This document shows positions 35,931-45,150 of a stretch of 64,000 nucleotides of DNA, in pieces. The DNA comes from Chlorobiota bacterium (GTDB lineage: Bacteria; Bacteroidota; Ignavibacteria; OLB7): contig JADJXR010000001.1 in NCBI GenBank assembly GCA_016710285.1, positions 1,674,001 through 1,738,000 on the forward strand. The letters are read 5' to 3'. Made by a program: the position numbers and the translations under genes. Within the stretch, counting starts at the first letter, position 1. Every line of letters starts with the position of its first letter. The notes beneath the pieces are model-generated. The model was not told where the DNA came from. It was given only the letters and a program-made list of their open reading frames with translations, and did no database searches.

Positions 35931-37546
35931 TCATTCTTGCTTGCTAAACAGCCTGCTGGCTACAACCACCCCATTGCGGTCATACAGCGTGAGGAAGTAC
36001 GTCCCATCAGCCACCGCATCAGCGTGCCAAATGGCTGCCCCAACCGAAGGGTCGGTGGCTCCGCTGGCAACAAGCCTTCCAGTAAGGTCGTGGATGGCAA
36101 TGCGAGCTGGCGGCAAACTCAGCCCTCCATGCCAAGCGATGTTGAGTTGGTCACGCACAGGGTTTGGCCAGAGTGAGATGGCATTGGACTTCCCCTCTGC
36201 TGGGAGTTGCTGAACATCCACGGTAGGGTCATCGTGTGGAATGTAAGGGCCACCAGCAAGGATGACAGCAATGCCTTGATCGAACCCCCACCAATCTGGG
36301 TCATTGACCAACAGATCACTCCATCCGTCCCCGTTGCAATCGGCCAGTGGTCGCATGGCATAGAAGATGTTGGGTTGAATCGCTTCGGAGTACCAAGCCT
36401 CGTTGGTGAGGTCGGCCCATTGCGTGATCCGGAGAAGAGGAGCAAGGCAGGATCAATGCCGATAGCGGGAAGCATATCGAATCGTTTGGTTGGGTCGTTC
36501 ATGGTTCCGACGGCATCTCGGACAAAGTAGGTAGAGCTATGCAAGATGAGATCAGCATCGTCGAGTGCGAAGGAACGGTTACGGAAGGATTTGCCGGAGG
36601 AGGAGAGGAAGAGGTAGATACCGGCGTTGTCTCCGAGGTGAATATTTCCGGCGAAGTCAAGCAAGGAATCGCCATCGTAGTTGGCATAGATGAGTTTGGT
36701 TCCGATGGGGAGATTGCTTGAGAGATGGATAACGCGATCGGGAGTAGAGTTCCAGTTCCATGGCGAGCCATCGCGTCCGTACCAGATTTTGAGTTTTGGA
36801 TTGCCCCCATACCCAGCCCCCGTCACCATATCTAACCGCCGGTCTCCATCCACATCAGCAATTACTGTGCTGTGGTTCGATAGCTCGTTGTCGTTCTCGT
36901 CCCCAATTTTCATGGTCGGCGCGGTGGTCGTGAAGTTCGGTCCCCCCTCATAAATCCAGATTTCCGGGTAGCTGCACGAACGAGTCAAGATCAGCTCGTC
37001 GTCGCCATCGTTGTCAAGATCGCGAGCAAAAACATCACGTGGGCAGAATTGGATGTGAGTGTTGAGGATGAACGCTGGGGTGTCAGCAATGGTTCCTTTG
37101 ATGAGAGGGAAAAGGAGGAGTCGAAGGAAGCAGATTTGGTTGGTGTCGCAGGTATCGCGTGCAATCCAGAGCATTTTTCGTGAGTCTCCCCAGAAGGAGC
37201 CAATGCCCGGGGTAAGCGGGTAAGTGCTGAATCCTATGGTTTGCCAGATGGGCGTAGTATCGGGAGCCAAATTATTGCTTGGGAAGAGTTTCCAGAGGGG
37301 AGATTTACCGAAGTGGATGAGGAAATCATCAAGGGAATCTCCGGTAACATCAGGGATCGCAGCGGCCCCATCCCCGACCATCCCACCAGCATTGGGCCCA
37401 GTAGTCTCGCCGCGAATCATCCAGATTTTGCGAAGGAGGACGGCGTTGGGATTGGGGAGGATGGTGTCGCTGGCTTGGGCGTGGAGTAGTGGGCTTGCTG
37501 TGGCAAGCAGGAAGATGGCCAGAAGGATAGCAAGAGGGTTCATCAT
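35931..37546 (-). pseudogene. Gene E: FG-GAP/VCBS-like T9SS-secreted protein (modules N1-C2), frameshifted
   Basis: Signal peptide MNPLAILLAIFLLATASPLL, then an N-terminal half nearly identical to gene A (FGKSPLWKLFPSNN, DLDNDGDDELILT). After the seam the C-terminal half is nearly identical to gene B (NIHLGDNAGIYLFLSSSGKS). At ~36413-36417 the sequence reads CGGCCCAT where gene B has CGGGTCCAT, one base fewer. The frame therefore runs to 36119 as nonsense, while the correct frame resumes and ends at 35931 with a normal sorting domain. With one base restored it would be ~538 aa. It is a pseudogene, a phase-variable gene or a sequencing error. Confidence 0.82.
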
Positions 37547-37576
37547 GGTGTCGGTATCGTGAGTGGAGTAAGCATC

Positions 37577-38611
37577 CTACCGCTTCGGCGTTCCCTTTGG
37601 CAGCATTGGCCACGTTGTTTCTTCGGCCCGATTCTCCTCAACATCCAGCGGCAATCCCCGCTCCTGGCGAATGTATTTCACCATTAACTCCAACAACCAC
37701 CGCGCCGTGGTCCGCTGCTGGCATTGCCCACCTTGCGTCTGCAGAATCTCATCCACCACTCTCCCAACCCTCTGGTTTGGTTCCGCCGCCACGCGTTCTT
37801 CTATCCAACCAATCAACGATTCGCGCCACGTGCGCCAGTGCTGCTCATGGCTACGAATCACCTGCCCCAGGCTGTCCCGAAACCCGATGGAATGGAGCCC
37901 AATCCGCTCGCCACCACCCCACTTCACGGTGATCCCCGCTTGGTCCGGACCTTGCGCGGTGGCGGCGGCATCGGCCCACCAGCGTGGCAGCGGAATGGCC
38001 AGCTCGCGGTAACGGCTGTACGCCTGCCCGGGCCGCGGCTGAAGCTCCCGCTTCCGCAGTTGCAGCAGTGTGTCGCCCGCTTCCGGGTGCTGTGGGCTGG
38101 GCTTCCGCTGCAACCGGATTTCCACCAGCACGGAACTGTCGAACGCCGGGCCAACCGTGAAAAGATGGCCACGAACAATCAAGAAGTGCGGGGTTCGCCC
38201 CTGAAGGCCGCTTCCGCGAAGCCCTTCGGCAATCACCATGTGGGGAAGGGTGCTGTCCAGCTCGGAGTAGATTCGCTCCTGCAAAGGGTAGCCGTTGTTG
38301 GCCCGCTCCTCGTGGTTGTTGTCGGATGTTCCTCCGGCACGTGTGGCAAACCGCAGCGGGCAGTCGGCGGATTCAACGGAGTCGAAGAAATAGACCTCAA
38401 GATCAAGCCCTGACCCGCTTGGGCGCACCCACCCACGCAAGCTGCCGGATGCAGGTGATCCAGATGGAGATAATGACGATTGCCCCGCAACCGTTGGCGG
38501 CACAACCAGAACCGCCAGCAACAGCGCGGCACGCAGAAAGATGTTGAACGAGCGGCAAAGGCGGGAAGGGGCGATGGTGTTGAGCGGTGTGTTGAACATG
38601 GCGTTGAGCAT
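37577..38611 (-). CDS. X3: shortened exported paralogue of X1/X2
   Basis: 344 aa from the ATG at 38611; 38599 is an equally good start and the frame is open further upstream without homology. A signal-like segment (FLRAALLLAVLVVPPTVAGQ) is followed by a mature part lacking the first ~100 residues of X1/X2. Shared blocks are LEVYFFDSVESADCP, HFLIVRGHLFTVG, RIGLHSIGFRDSLGQVI. The C-terminal ~80 residues (VVDEILQTQGGQCQQRTTAR) are unique. There is no sorting domain. It lies 30 bp upstream of gene E on the same strand and is preceded by the element at 38721-38760. Function unknown. Confidence 0.65.
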   Translation of the reverse strand: MLNAMFNTPLNTIAPSRLCRSFNIFLRAALLLAVLVVPPTVAGQSSLSPSGSPASGSLRGWVRPSGSGLDLEVYFFDSVESADCPLRFATRAGGTSDNNHEERANNGYPLQERIYSELDSTLPHMVIAEGLRGSGLQGRTPHFLIVRGHLFTVGPAFDSSVLVEIRLQRKPSPQHPEAGDTLLQLRKRELQPRPGQAYSRYRELAIPLPRWWADAAATAQGPDQAGITVKWGGGERIGLHSIGFRDSLGQVIRSHEQHWRTWRESLIGWIEERVAAEPNQRVGRVVDEILQTQGGQCQQRTTARWLLELMVKYIRQERGLPLDVEENRAEETTWPMLPKGTPKR

Positions 38612-38720
38612 GATGTTGAACGATTGGATGGTAGAGATGGAAGAACCATTGGCAAGATAGCAACGGCGGTCATTGCTCCGGTTCGGTTGCTGGATGCGTT
38701 GAACAACCTCCGCAATCCTT

Positions 38721-38760
38721 GCAATAAAGACACCGTTCGGGGGGAAAGTTCTCACCCGCC
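38721..38760 (-). promoter_or_regulatory. Conserved upstream element of X3/gene E (copy 2)
   Basis: Near-identical to 30226-30266 (same spacing of ATAAAGACAC, TCGGGG and AAAGTTCTCACC). It lies 110-150 bp upstream of the X3 start. Two matches upstream of the secreted-family operons suggest a shared control site. Confidence 0.5.
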
Positions 38761-38767
38761 AAAGAAT

Positions 38768-38819
38768 AAAAAAACGCGCCAGCCGCCGCAGATCCGTTCT
38801 GCGGCGGCTGGCGCGTTTG
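38768..38819 (-). terminator. Rho-independent terminator of the OmpA gene
   Basis: An 18-bp GC-rich stem (38774-38791 with 38799-38816) has a 7-nt loop. On the minus strand it is followed by a run of T from the A-tract at 38768-38774. It lies 21 bp past the stop of the OmpA-domain gene. Confidence 0.85.
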
Positions 38820-38839
38820 GCAGCCATCCCTTGCCCCAA

Positions 38840-40882
38840 TTACTGCAACCGCACACGAACGGTGCGGGAGTAGAACCTCCCTTCCGGCGTGTCGTTCGGG
38901 AACAGGGAAATGCTTGATTGCGGGTCCTCGATTGCCACGGTGAAGTCGCGGAACTCCGCCGCCACCGCACGCGCACGCGCCGTGGAAAGGCGCAGGTTCA
39001 CCGCCGGGTCCCCGGTTTCGTCGGCATAGCCCCTGATTGCAATGCTGGCCCCTTTTGGCAGCCGCTGGCGCAGCCGTTCCAGTGCCGCGCGTGCTTCGGT
39101 GCGTAGCCGTGCGCTGTTGAAGTCGAACACCACAACCTCCCCAAGTTCTTGCAGCGATGCTCCTTCGCCGGTTTCTTCCACGCTGGTGCGGGTTACTTCC
39201 ACCGGCAATCGGCCCGCTTCGGTTCGGGCGGTTTGCCCCGCGCTGTCGCCCACGCTCATGCCGTAGCCAAGCTCCATCCCGGGCTTCGATAACCGCTCCA
39301 ATTCTTGGCTGGTGAGCTGCTCGTTCAACGTTTCGGGTGGGCGCATCTGGCCGCGCAGTTGCCGGATTGGCCCGCCGTTGATCTGCGCAGAAATCTCCCA
39401 ACTGGCAACGCCCGCATCGGCGCGGATGCTGTTCTGGAACCGGAACCCGGGCGAGGTGATTGCGCGGGTTGTGTCGGCAATGCGCAACGGGCGGAGCAGT
39501 GCCGCATCGGCCACAATCTCGGCGCGGCGATTCTCCTCCCTCCCTTCTGGATAGGCACTGTTGGAAGGAGCCTCCGGCAGCCCACGCGCTTCGGTCCGGA
39601 TTCGGTCGGCAGCGATTCCCCAGTTGCTGACCAGATACTCCTTCACCGCTTCGGCACGCTGGCGCGAAAGGGTTGTGTTGCCGGCTTCATCGCCAACGTT
39701 GGCGTTGGTCCCAACAATGGTGATCCGCTGGTCCGGCGATTCGGCAAGGCGTTCGCCAAGCGTGGCCAGCATTGCGCGGTAGCGGCTTAGCGGGTCGCGG
39801 GCGTTCCCTGGTTGCGCGTTCCGGTAGCGGTCCGGAATCTGCGCGGAGTTCTCCTCGAAAAAGATGTACGGAAGCGCGGCAATCTCCCGAACGCGAACCA
39901 CCTCGGCAATCTGGATTGACAGATGGTTCTGCGCGCTTCCATCGGGCGCAATCCCAACGGCCTGCACCGTTGCGGCCAACACCGGAGGCTTGGGCGGCGG
40001 TGGGGGCGGCGGCGGAGGTGGTGGGGGCGGTGGAGGTGGCGGCGGCGGTGGGTCCGGCGCCGGGGTCGGGAAGGTGTAGCGGACCGCCACCGTCGGCTGG
40101 GCCGATGCCTGATAGCCGGTTCCCACGGGGCTGAAACTGGTGAGCGTTGTGGAAAGGGTCAGCTCGGGGATCAGCTCCCAGAAGTCGCCAATTTTTAGCG
40201 GCCAACCGGCTCCGGCAATCACTCCAATTTCGGTCCCATCGTTCAGGGCTCCCGACCCATACTTGCGGGTTTGGGTTCCGTTGTCGAAGTACGCCTCGGC
40301 TGGCTCCACTATCTCCTCTTGAAGCTCGTACGTTGGGCTAAGTGGCTGGGCCAACCGGACCCCGCCGCGCAAGGTTAGTGGAAGATTGAACGGGCGGATT
40401 GCCCCGTACAATTCCCCCCCTGCCGATGGGTTGGTAATCAGGTAGGTGTGCTCGCTTTCAATCTGGGCCAGCGATCCATCCGGTTTGCGGAACTGGGCAC
40501 CGGCGGCGTTGGGCGTGCGCATCGCGCCGTTGCTGCCGTTGTAGATTCCACGCAGCCCCAGCGTGAAGCCATCGGTTAGGCGATACTCCACCAGCACCCC
40601 CGCAACCCCGCCAAGCCCAAACCCGCTGTTGAACACGCCGCAGTTCCCCGCGCCAAATTTGGAGCTGCTTCCAAGGTCCACCGAACCGAAATAGAGGTTC
40701 CCGCCAAGCCCGGCAAACCCGCCAACGGAAAAGCGTGTGGGCGTTGGCAGCGTGTCGGTTTCTTGGGCGTGCAGCTGGCGCGGGAAGGCCGCCACCAGCT
40801 GTGCAATCGCGGCGCAGGCAAGGGCACGGGTGGCAAAGGTTTTGCGGCCAATCGGCAATCGTTCCATGAAGGTTTTCATCAT
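38840..40882 (-). CDS. Outer-membrane protein with two OmpA-like domains and a polyproline linker
   Basis: 680 aa. The start overlaps the stop of the upstream SBBP gene (ATGA), so the pair is translationally coupled. The signal peptide ends RQLHAQ. Residues ~45-270 look like an outer-membrane beta-barrel (VGGFAGLGGNLYFGSVDLG ... FTLGLRGIYNGS). A run of 20 consecutive prolines follows at ~275-300. Then comes an OmpA-like domain (YIFFEENSAQIPDRYRN ... REENRRAEIV), a ~110-residue spacer, and a second OmpA-like domain (VVVFDFNSARLRTEARAALE ... ADETGDPAVNLRLSTARARA). It probably spans outer membrane and peptidoglycan. A transport or assembly role with the coupled T9SS protein is possible but not shown. 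Confidence 0.85.
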   Translation of the reverse strand: MMKTFMERLPIGRKTFATRALACAAIAQLVAAFPRQLHAQETDTLPTPTRFSVGGFAGLGGNLYFGSVDLGSSSKFGAGNCGVFNSGFGLGGVAGVLVEYRLTDGFTLGLRGIYNGSNGAMRTPNAAGAQFRKPDGSLAQIESEHTYLITNPSAGGELYGAIRPFNLPLTLRGGVRLAQPLSPTYELQEEIVEPAEAYFDNGTQTRKYGSGALNDGTEIGVIAGAGWPLKIGDFWELIPELTLSTTLTSFSPVGTGYQASAQPTVAVRYTFPTPAPDPPPPPPPPPPPPPPPPPPPPKPPVLAATVQAVGIAPDGSAQNHLSIQIAEVVRVREIAALPYIFFEENSAQIPDRYRNAQPGNARDPLSRYRAMLATLGERLAESPDQRITIVGTNANVGDEAGNTTLSRQRAEAVKEYLVSNWGIAADRIRTEARGLPEAPSNSAYPEGREENRRAEIVADAALLRPLRIADTTRAITSPGFRFQNSIRADAGVASWEISAQINGGPIRQLRGQMRPPETLNEQLTSQELERLSKPGMELGYGMSVGDSAGQTARTEAGRLPVEVTRTSVEETGEGASLQELGEVVVFDFNSARLRTEARAALERLRQRLPKGASIAIRGYADETGDPAVNLRLSTARARAVAAEFRDFTVAIEDPQSSISLFPNDTPEGRFYSRTVRVRLQ

Positions 40883-43800
40883 TCTATCACCATCTCCCGT
40901 GTGTCGCTCAGGGCGTTGTCAATGGTGATGCGGTAGTAGTAGCGTCCCGATGGAAGCAGCGTGGCATCGAAGATCAGTTCCTCGGTTCCTTCGGGGCGTG
41001 GCGCGTCCAGCAGCCGCAGCACTTCGCGGCCAATGGCATCGTAGATGGTTAGCCGAACCTGCCCGGCGTGTGGGACCCGGAACGGGATCACCGTTTGGCC
41101 ACGGGCTGGGTTCGGAAGGCTTTGCTTCAGCAAGCGGTTGCTGGTGAACAGCAGACGCTGGTGGGCGCGGCATTCTTCGCTGAGCAGGAACAGCTGCGTG
41201 GTGTCGGCCTGGGCATTCATGCAAAGGCTGCTGATTCCGGAAAGCTCCAGCCGCAACGGAGATTGGACGGAATCGCCGCGAAGCACTTTCAGTTTTAACC
41301 GGGTGAGCATTCCCGCCCCGCGCAACGGCTTGCCGGTGGTTCCGGCGGAAATCCGCAGAAGCGTTCCAACGTTGGCAATCTCCTGCTTCTCCACAATGCT
41401 CCATCCTTCGGTCATCGTCCCGGCTCCATCAATCCCTTCCACGGCCAGCATGGATGGATTGAACTTCGCAAGGAACGTCAGCTCGGTGGAAGGAACGCGC
41501 CCTTGCCGGATTGGCTCGTAACTGATCGGCATGGAGTACAGTTCGCCAAACCCGCCGGTGAACCCTTGATGCCCCAGGCGGAAGCTGACGGTGTCAAGCT
41601 CGGAAAGAAGGATGATGCGTGGGCGTTGGTTCCGAAGCTCGTTGGTTTCAAACACCAAAATGGCCTGGCGTTTCCCCACGCCGGTTGGCCGCACGGTGAG
41701 GTTGAAACTGACGGAGTCCTTCTGGGGAAGCGGACGCGACGCAACCAGCGATAGTTGGTCGTAGATGATGTCGCCCCCCTGGTCGCCGCCAATAAACCAC
41801 AGTCGCCACCGCAGCGTGTCGTTGCCGGTGTTGCCGATGGTGATGGGAATCTCCTGCGTGCGGCACTCCAGCACCCCCAAGTTGATGGTATCCTCGGCAT
41901 GGAAGAACCCACTTTTCACGTAGGCGCAGATTTTCAGTTTTTGCGAGCGTCCGCACGGCTCAATCGTTGCGGTGAACGTCTCGCAGTAGTAGCCGGTGTC
42001 GGGGGCGCGAATCTCGAAATCAACAAAGGCGGTCCCTTGCAAGTGCGGGCGATTGACCACCGGCGGCGTTGGCACAAAAATGCCTTGGTTGCCGGGGTCG
42101 GGGGTGATGGTCAGGTATTGCGGAACGTCCCCCTGGACCGCCGCCCTGAAGTGATATTGCGTGGTGCTTCCAAGCCAGTAGCGGGGGTCGTTCACCGCCG
42201 TATCAAGAAAGGTGAAACCGATGCACCGCTTGATCCCTTGCAGGTACACAGCCGTGCGGTTCGGCATGGCGTTGGCGGAGTGGATCAGCAGCGAGTCGCG
42301 CAGGTTGCGGTCGCACAGCGCGTCGGGGGCTGGTTTGAATGCAACGGTGATGTAGGTGGAGTCGCACGGGCCCAGCGTGATCGGGAACCGCCCGGTGTTC
42401 AGCACCCGGAAATGCTCGCCGGTGAGAACGGTGGCCGAATCAATCGTTAGCGGGGAGAAGCCGGAGTTGAAAACCAAGTGGGAGATAACCTCTTCGCTGC
42501 CGCAAGCGTTCTCCGGGAAGTATGCGGCCAACCCGGTTCCAAGCCGTGGGTTGTTCGGCCCGGCAAATTTGATGATGTAGCCGCTGTAGTAATCGTTGTT
42601 CCGTTGGAAGGCGTTGGAGGTGACGGGAAGGTCCCGCGATGAGGTCGCGCCGTACAGATAGATCCCCCCTTCGCGTGGGGCGGTGATTAGCCCCCGCACC
42701 GATTGTTCCCACAAGTAGGAATCCCGCGTGCTTCCCGATGGTGTGTTCCCGCCGATAAACGTGCCGTAGGATAATCCCCCCAGCCCCCGCCCCAGAATCA
42801 CCAGCGCGGCATCGCTAACGCCGTACAGCTGCGATTGGATGTTCACGTTGGTGATCGGGAAATCGTGCGAGGCGGTGGAGACCGCAACGGCAACATCGCC
42901 GAACGGATCGAACCCAAGCCCCCCCAGAAAATCGTCGTCGGACCCGCCCACGTACGTTGCGGCGATGATCCGATTGGTGGGGATGTCGAACCGGATCACA
43001 AACGCGTTGGCCCCGTTCGGTGCCGACCCCTGGAACGCGCCCGCGCTTGCCGGAAGTGTACGGCTGCGGGTGGTTCCCCCAATCAGCAACGTGCCATCGC
43101 TGTTGCTGATGGATAGGGCTTGCGGGCGCGCTTGGTCGCCATAGCCCAGCATCGGCCCAATCTGGCGCGGCGTGTATCCGCCAAACCCCAATCCGCTCCT
43201 TCCTTGTGTTCCGTTGTCGGCAATGTAGGTGCTGTACAGGAGTGTTCCGGCAGTGGGGTTCAGTTGCGCCAGATAGAGGTCATAAACCCCGCCCCCGATT
43301 CCGGCCCGCGCAGCCGCCTGGAATGCGTTGGGCGTGGTGCGGAAGTTGTCGGAATTGGTGCTTCCCAGGGTGATGATGTTCCCCGATTGGTCCACGGCAA
43401 TCCGCCCTGCGAACTCGTTGCCGCGCCCCCCCAACGGCGCGCTGAACTGCAGGGTTCCGCCGTTCGCGCTAAGCCGCACTGCCACCGCTTGGAACCCCGC
43501 GAATTGATCGTTGGAAGCAAACGCGCTTTTATCCACCGTGAACGGGAACAGCAGCGTGTCGCCACGGCCACACTCCGGCGCGTAGGTTGTGCCGGTGATG
43601 CAGACGTTCTGGTTGTTATCCAACGCCAGATCGGCGAAGTAATCGTTCTGTTTCCCCCCCAGATACGTCCCCCATTTCAGCTCCCCATTTCCATCCAACC
43701 GCGCAACGTAGAAGTCAAAGTTTTGGGCGATTGGAGGGTCGCACTCGGTATCCAGATCGTTGGCCAGTTTTGTGGTTGCCCAAGCCCCGGGGGTGGTTGT

Positions 43801-44892
43801 TAGGTTTGGGATGTTTGTGGTGAACCCCACCACCGCTTCCCCCGCGGCCGTCACCTCCAAATCCTCACCGATTGCCTCATAAAAAATCTCCCCCTGCCCC
43901 GTGACGATGTAGGTTCCGGAGTAGGGGCGGCCAACAACGGTGGAGTACAGAAGCTGGCTTCCGTCGCTGGTGAGTTTGCTGACGAAGATGTAGTTCCCGG
44001 CCGGCAGCGCGCCGACTCCCGGGCGGCGGGGAAAATCGGGGGCGTTGGTGAACCCGGTGACGTAGGTGTTGCCGCTGGAGTCAATGGCGATTGAGGAGAT
44101 AACATCATATCCCCCACCCCCCAAATAGCCGACGTACTCCACCGACAAGCAAGGGTCAATCACCAGCGGAAGGTCCCGCCGGTGGCTTCCGATTGCGAAC
44201 CCGAACTGGTTGTTCCCCATCAGCCGATACTCACCCCGAACCGGGACGCGTTCCCCTGCGACTTCCTGGTAGCAGTAGGGCGGGGCCTCGCGAACCACCC
44301 CAAATGGAGTGTGGACCAGCAGCTGACCCTTCGCGCCGATTGATAGGCTATCGGCACCGTCGTAGCGGAGCGAGATTTGGCGGTGGTTGGCGCCGGGGGC
44401 GATGATGAAATCATACTTCATCCCGCCGTTGTTGCCGTAGTACAGGGCATCAATGCCGTGGTAGATGTTGCGGTAGCGGACCCGCTGAAACCCGTTGGCT
44501 CCGGAATGGGAGCCGTTGCGGTTGGCAATGCCGTAGTAGTTGAACCGGGCAGCGGTTGGCCCCTCACCCACCACCTCAACATCGGCACGCGCGCCAACAA
44601 AATTGGTGGCCAGCAGATAGCCCGATACTGCGCGCTGGGGATTCCTTGCGCCGGTGTTGCCAACGGAATCGGTGATGTAGAAAAAGTCCACCCCACCCTT
44701 GCGGAACCGGACGCTGGCAGCATCGGCGCGCCCCTGGAACAGCGCGTCGCCGGGCCACTGCCCAACGTTTTCCGCAAAAATGAACGCGCCGGTGGCGGCG
44801 GTGCCAAACGGGTGCGAACGTTGCTGGGAATGAAGCGTGCCAACAAGGGCAATCAGGACAAAGGATATCAGAAGGGATCGAAGAAATCGCAT
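40879..44892 (-). CDS. SBBP-repeat beta-propeller protein with T9SS sorting domain
   Basis: 1337 aa from the ATG at 44892 (MRFLRSLLISFVLIALVGTL); an ATG two codons upstream is equally possible. The signal peptide ends LHSQ. Residues ~30-250 are the domain typical upstream of SBBP repeats (FAENVGQWPG, GIDALYYGNNGGMKYDFIIA). SBBP repeats follow at ~265-800 (IDSSGNTYVTGFTNAPDFP, LDNNQNVCITGTTY). Ig-like or HYDIN-like domains come next (~830-1200). The final ~80 aa are a T9SS type A sorting domain (QSLPNPARGQTVIPFRV ... PSGRYYYRITI). It should be exported through the outer membrane. Function unknown. Confidence 0.87.
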   Translation of the reverse strand: MRFLRSLLISFVLIALVGTLHSQQRSHPFGTAATGAFIFAENVGQWPGDALFQGRADAASVRFRKGGVDFFYITDSVGNTGARNPQRAVSGYLLATNFVGARADVEVVGEGPTAARFNYYGIANRNGSHSGANGFQRVRYRNIYHGIDALYYGNNGGMKYDFIIAPGANHRQISLRYDGADSLSIGAKGQLLVHTPFGVVREAPPYCYQEVAGERVPVRGEYRLMGNNQFGFAIGSHRRDLPLVIDPCLSVEYVGYLGGGGYDVISSIAIDSSGNTYVTGFTNAPDFPRRPGVGALPAGNYIFVSKLTSDGSQLLYSTVVGRPYSGTYIVTGQGEIFYEAIGEDLEVTAAGEAVVGFTTNIPNLTTTPGAWATTKLANDLDTECDPPIAQNFDFYVARLDGNGELKWGTYLGGKQNDYFADLALDNNQNVCITGTTYAPECGRGDTLLFPFTVDKSAFASNDQFAGFQAVAVRLSANGGTLQFSAPLGGRGNEFAGRIAVDQSGNIITLGSTNSDNFRTTPNAFQAAARAGIGGGVYDLYLAQLNPTAGTLLYSTYIADNGTQGRSGLGFGGYTPRQIGPMLGYGDQARPQALSISNSDGTLLIGGTTRSRTLPASAGAFQGSAPNGANAFVIRFDIPTNRIIAATYVGGSDDDFLGGLGFDPFGDVAVAVSTASHDFPITNVNIQSQLYGVSDAALVILGRGLGGLSYGTFIGGNTPSGSTRDSYLWEQSVRGLITAPREGGIYLYGATSSRDLPVTSNAFQRNNDYYSGYIIKFAGPNNPRLGTGLAAYFPENACGSEEVISHLVFNSGFSPLTIDSATVLTGEHFRVLNTGRFPITLGPCDSTYITVAFKPAPDALCDRNLRDSLLIHSANAMPNRTAVYLQGIKRCIGFTFLDTAVNDPRYWLGSTTQYHFRAAVQGDVPQYLTITPDPGNQGIFVPTPPVVNRPHLQGTAFVDFEIRAPDTGYYCETFTATIEPCGRSQKLKICAYVKSGFFHAEDTINLGVLECRTQEIPITIGNTGNDTLRWRLWFIGGDQGGDIIYDQLSLVASRPLPQKDSVSFNLTVRPTGVGKRQAILVFETNELRNQRPRIILLSELDTVSFRLGHQGFTGGFGELYSMPISYEPIRQGRVPSTELTFLAKFNPSMLAVEGIDGAGTMTEGWSIVEKQEIANVGTLLRISAGTTGKPLRGAGMLTRLKLKVLRGDSVQSPLRLELSGISSLCMNAQADTTQLFLLSEECRAHQRLLFTSNRLLKQSLPNPARGQTVIPFRVPHAGQVRLTIYDAIGREVLRLLDAPRPEGTEELIFDATLLPSGRYYYRITIDNALSDTREMVIE

Positions 44893-45150
44893 CGGCATTT
44901 GATGAGTAGGTTGCTGAGCCAACAATACACAACCGGGTAACAAGTCACGCAAAGGATCACAGAAAGGGGGAAAGGATAGCCAAACGGTGATGGCAAGCGA
45001 AGTGGCGGCTATCGCGCGGTTACGCCCTGGGAACTACACTCTGGAGCGGGTCAAAGTTACAAGCCACCGCGTGGTTCGGCAGTCCATCCGGGGGGATATT
45101 TCGGTAATACGCTGTGAGCAGGACCGCCGCACGTGGGGGGGCAATGGTGG

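Noticed and set aside
36119..36410. C-terminal tail of the gene E N-terminal frame as real protein
   Set aside because: It is the shifted frame of the conserved region MRPLADCNGDGWSDLL found in gene B.
39960..40060. Glycine-rich protein on the plus strand opposite the polyproline run
   Set aside because: It is the antisense shadow of the proline codons in the OmpA-domain gene, with no start context or homology.
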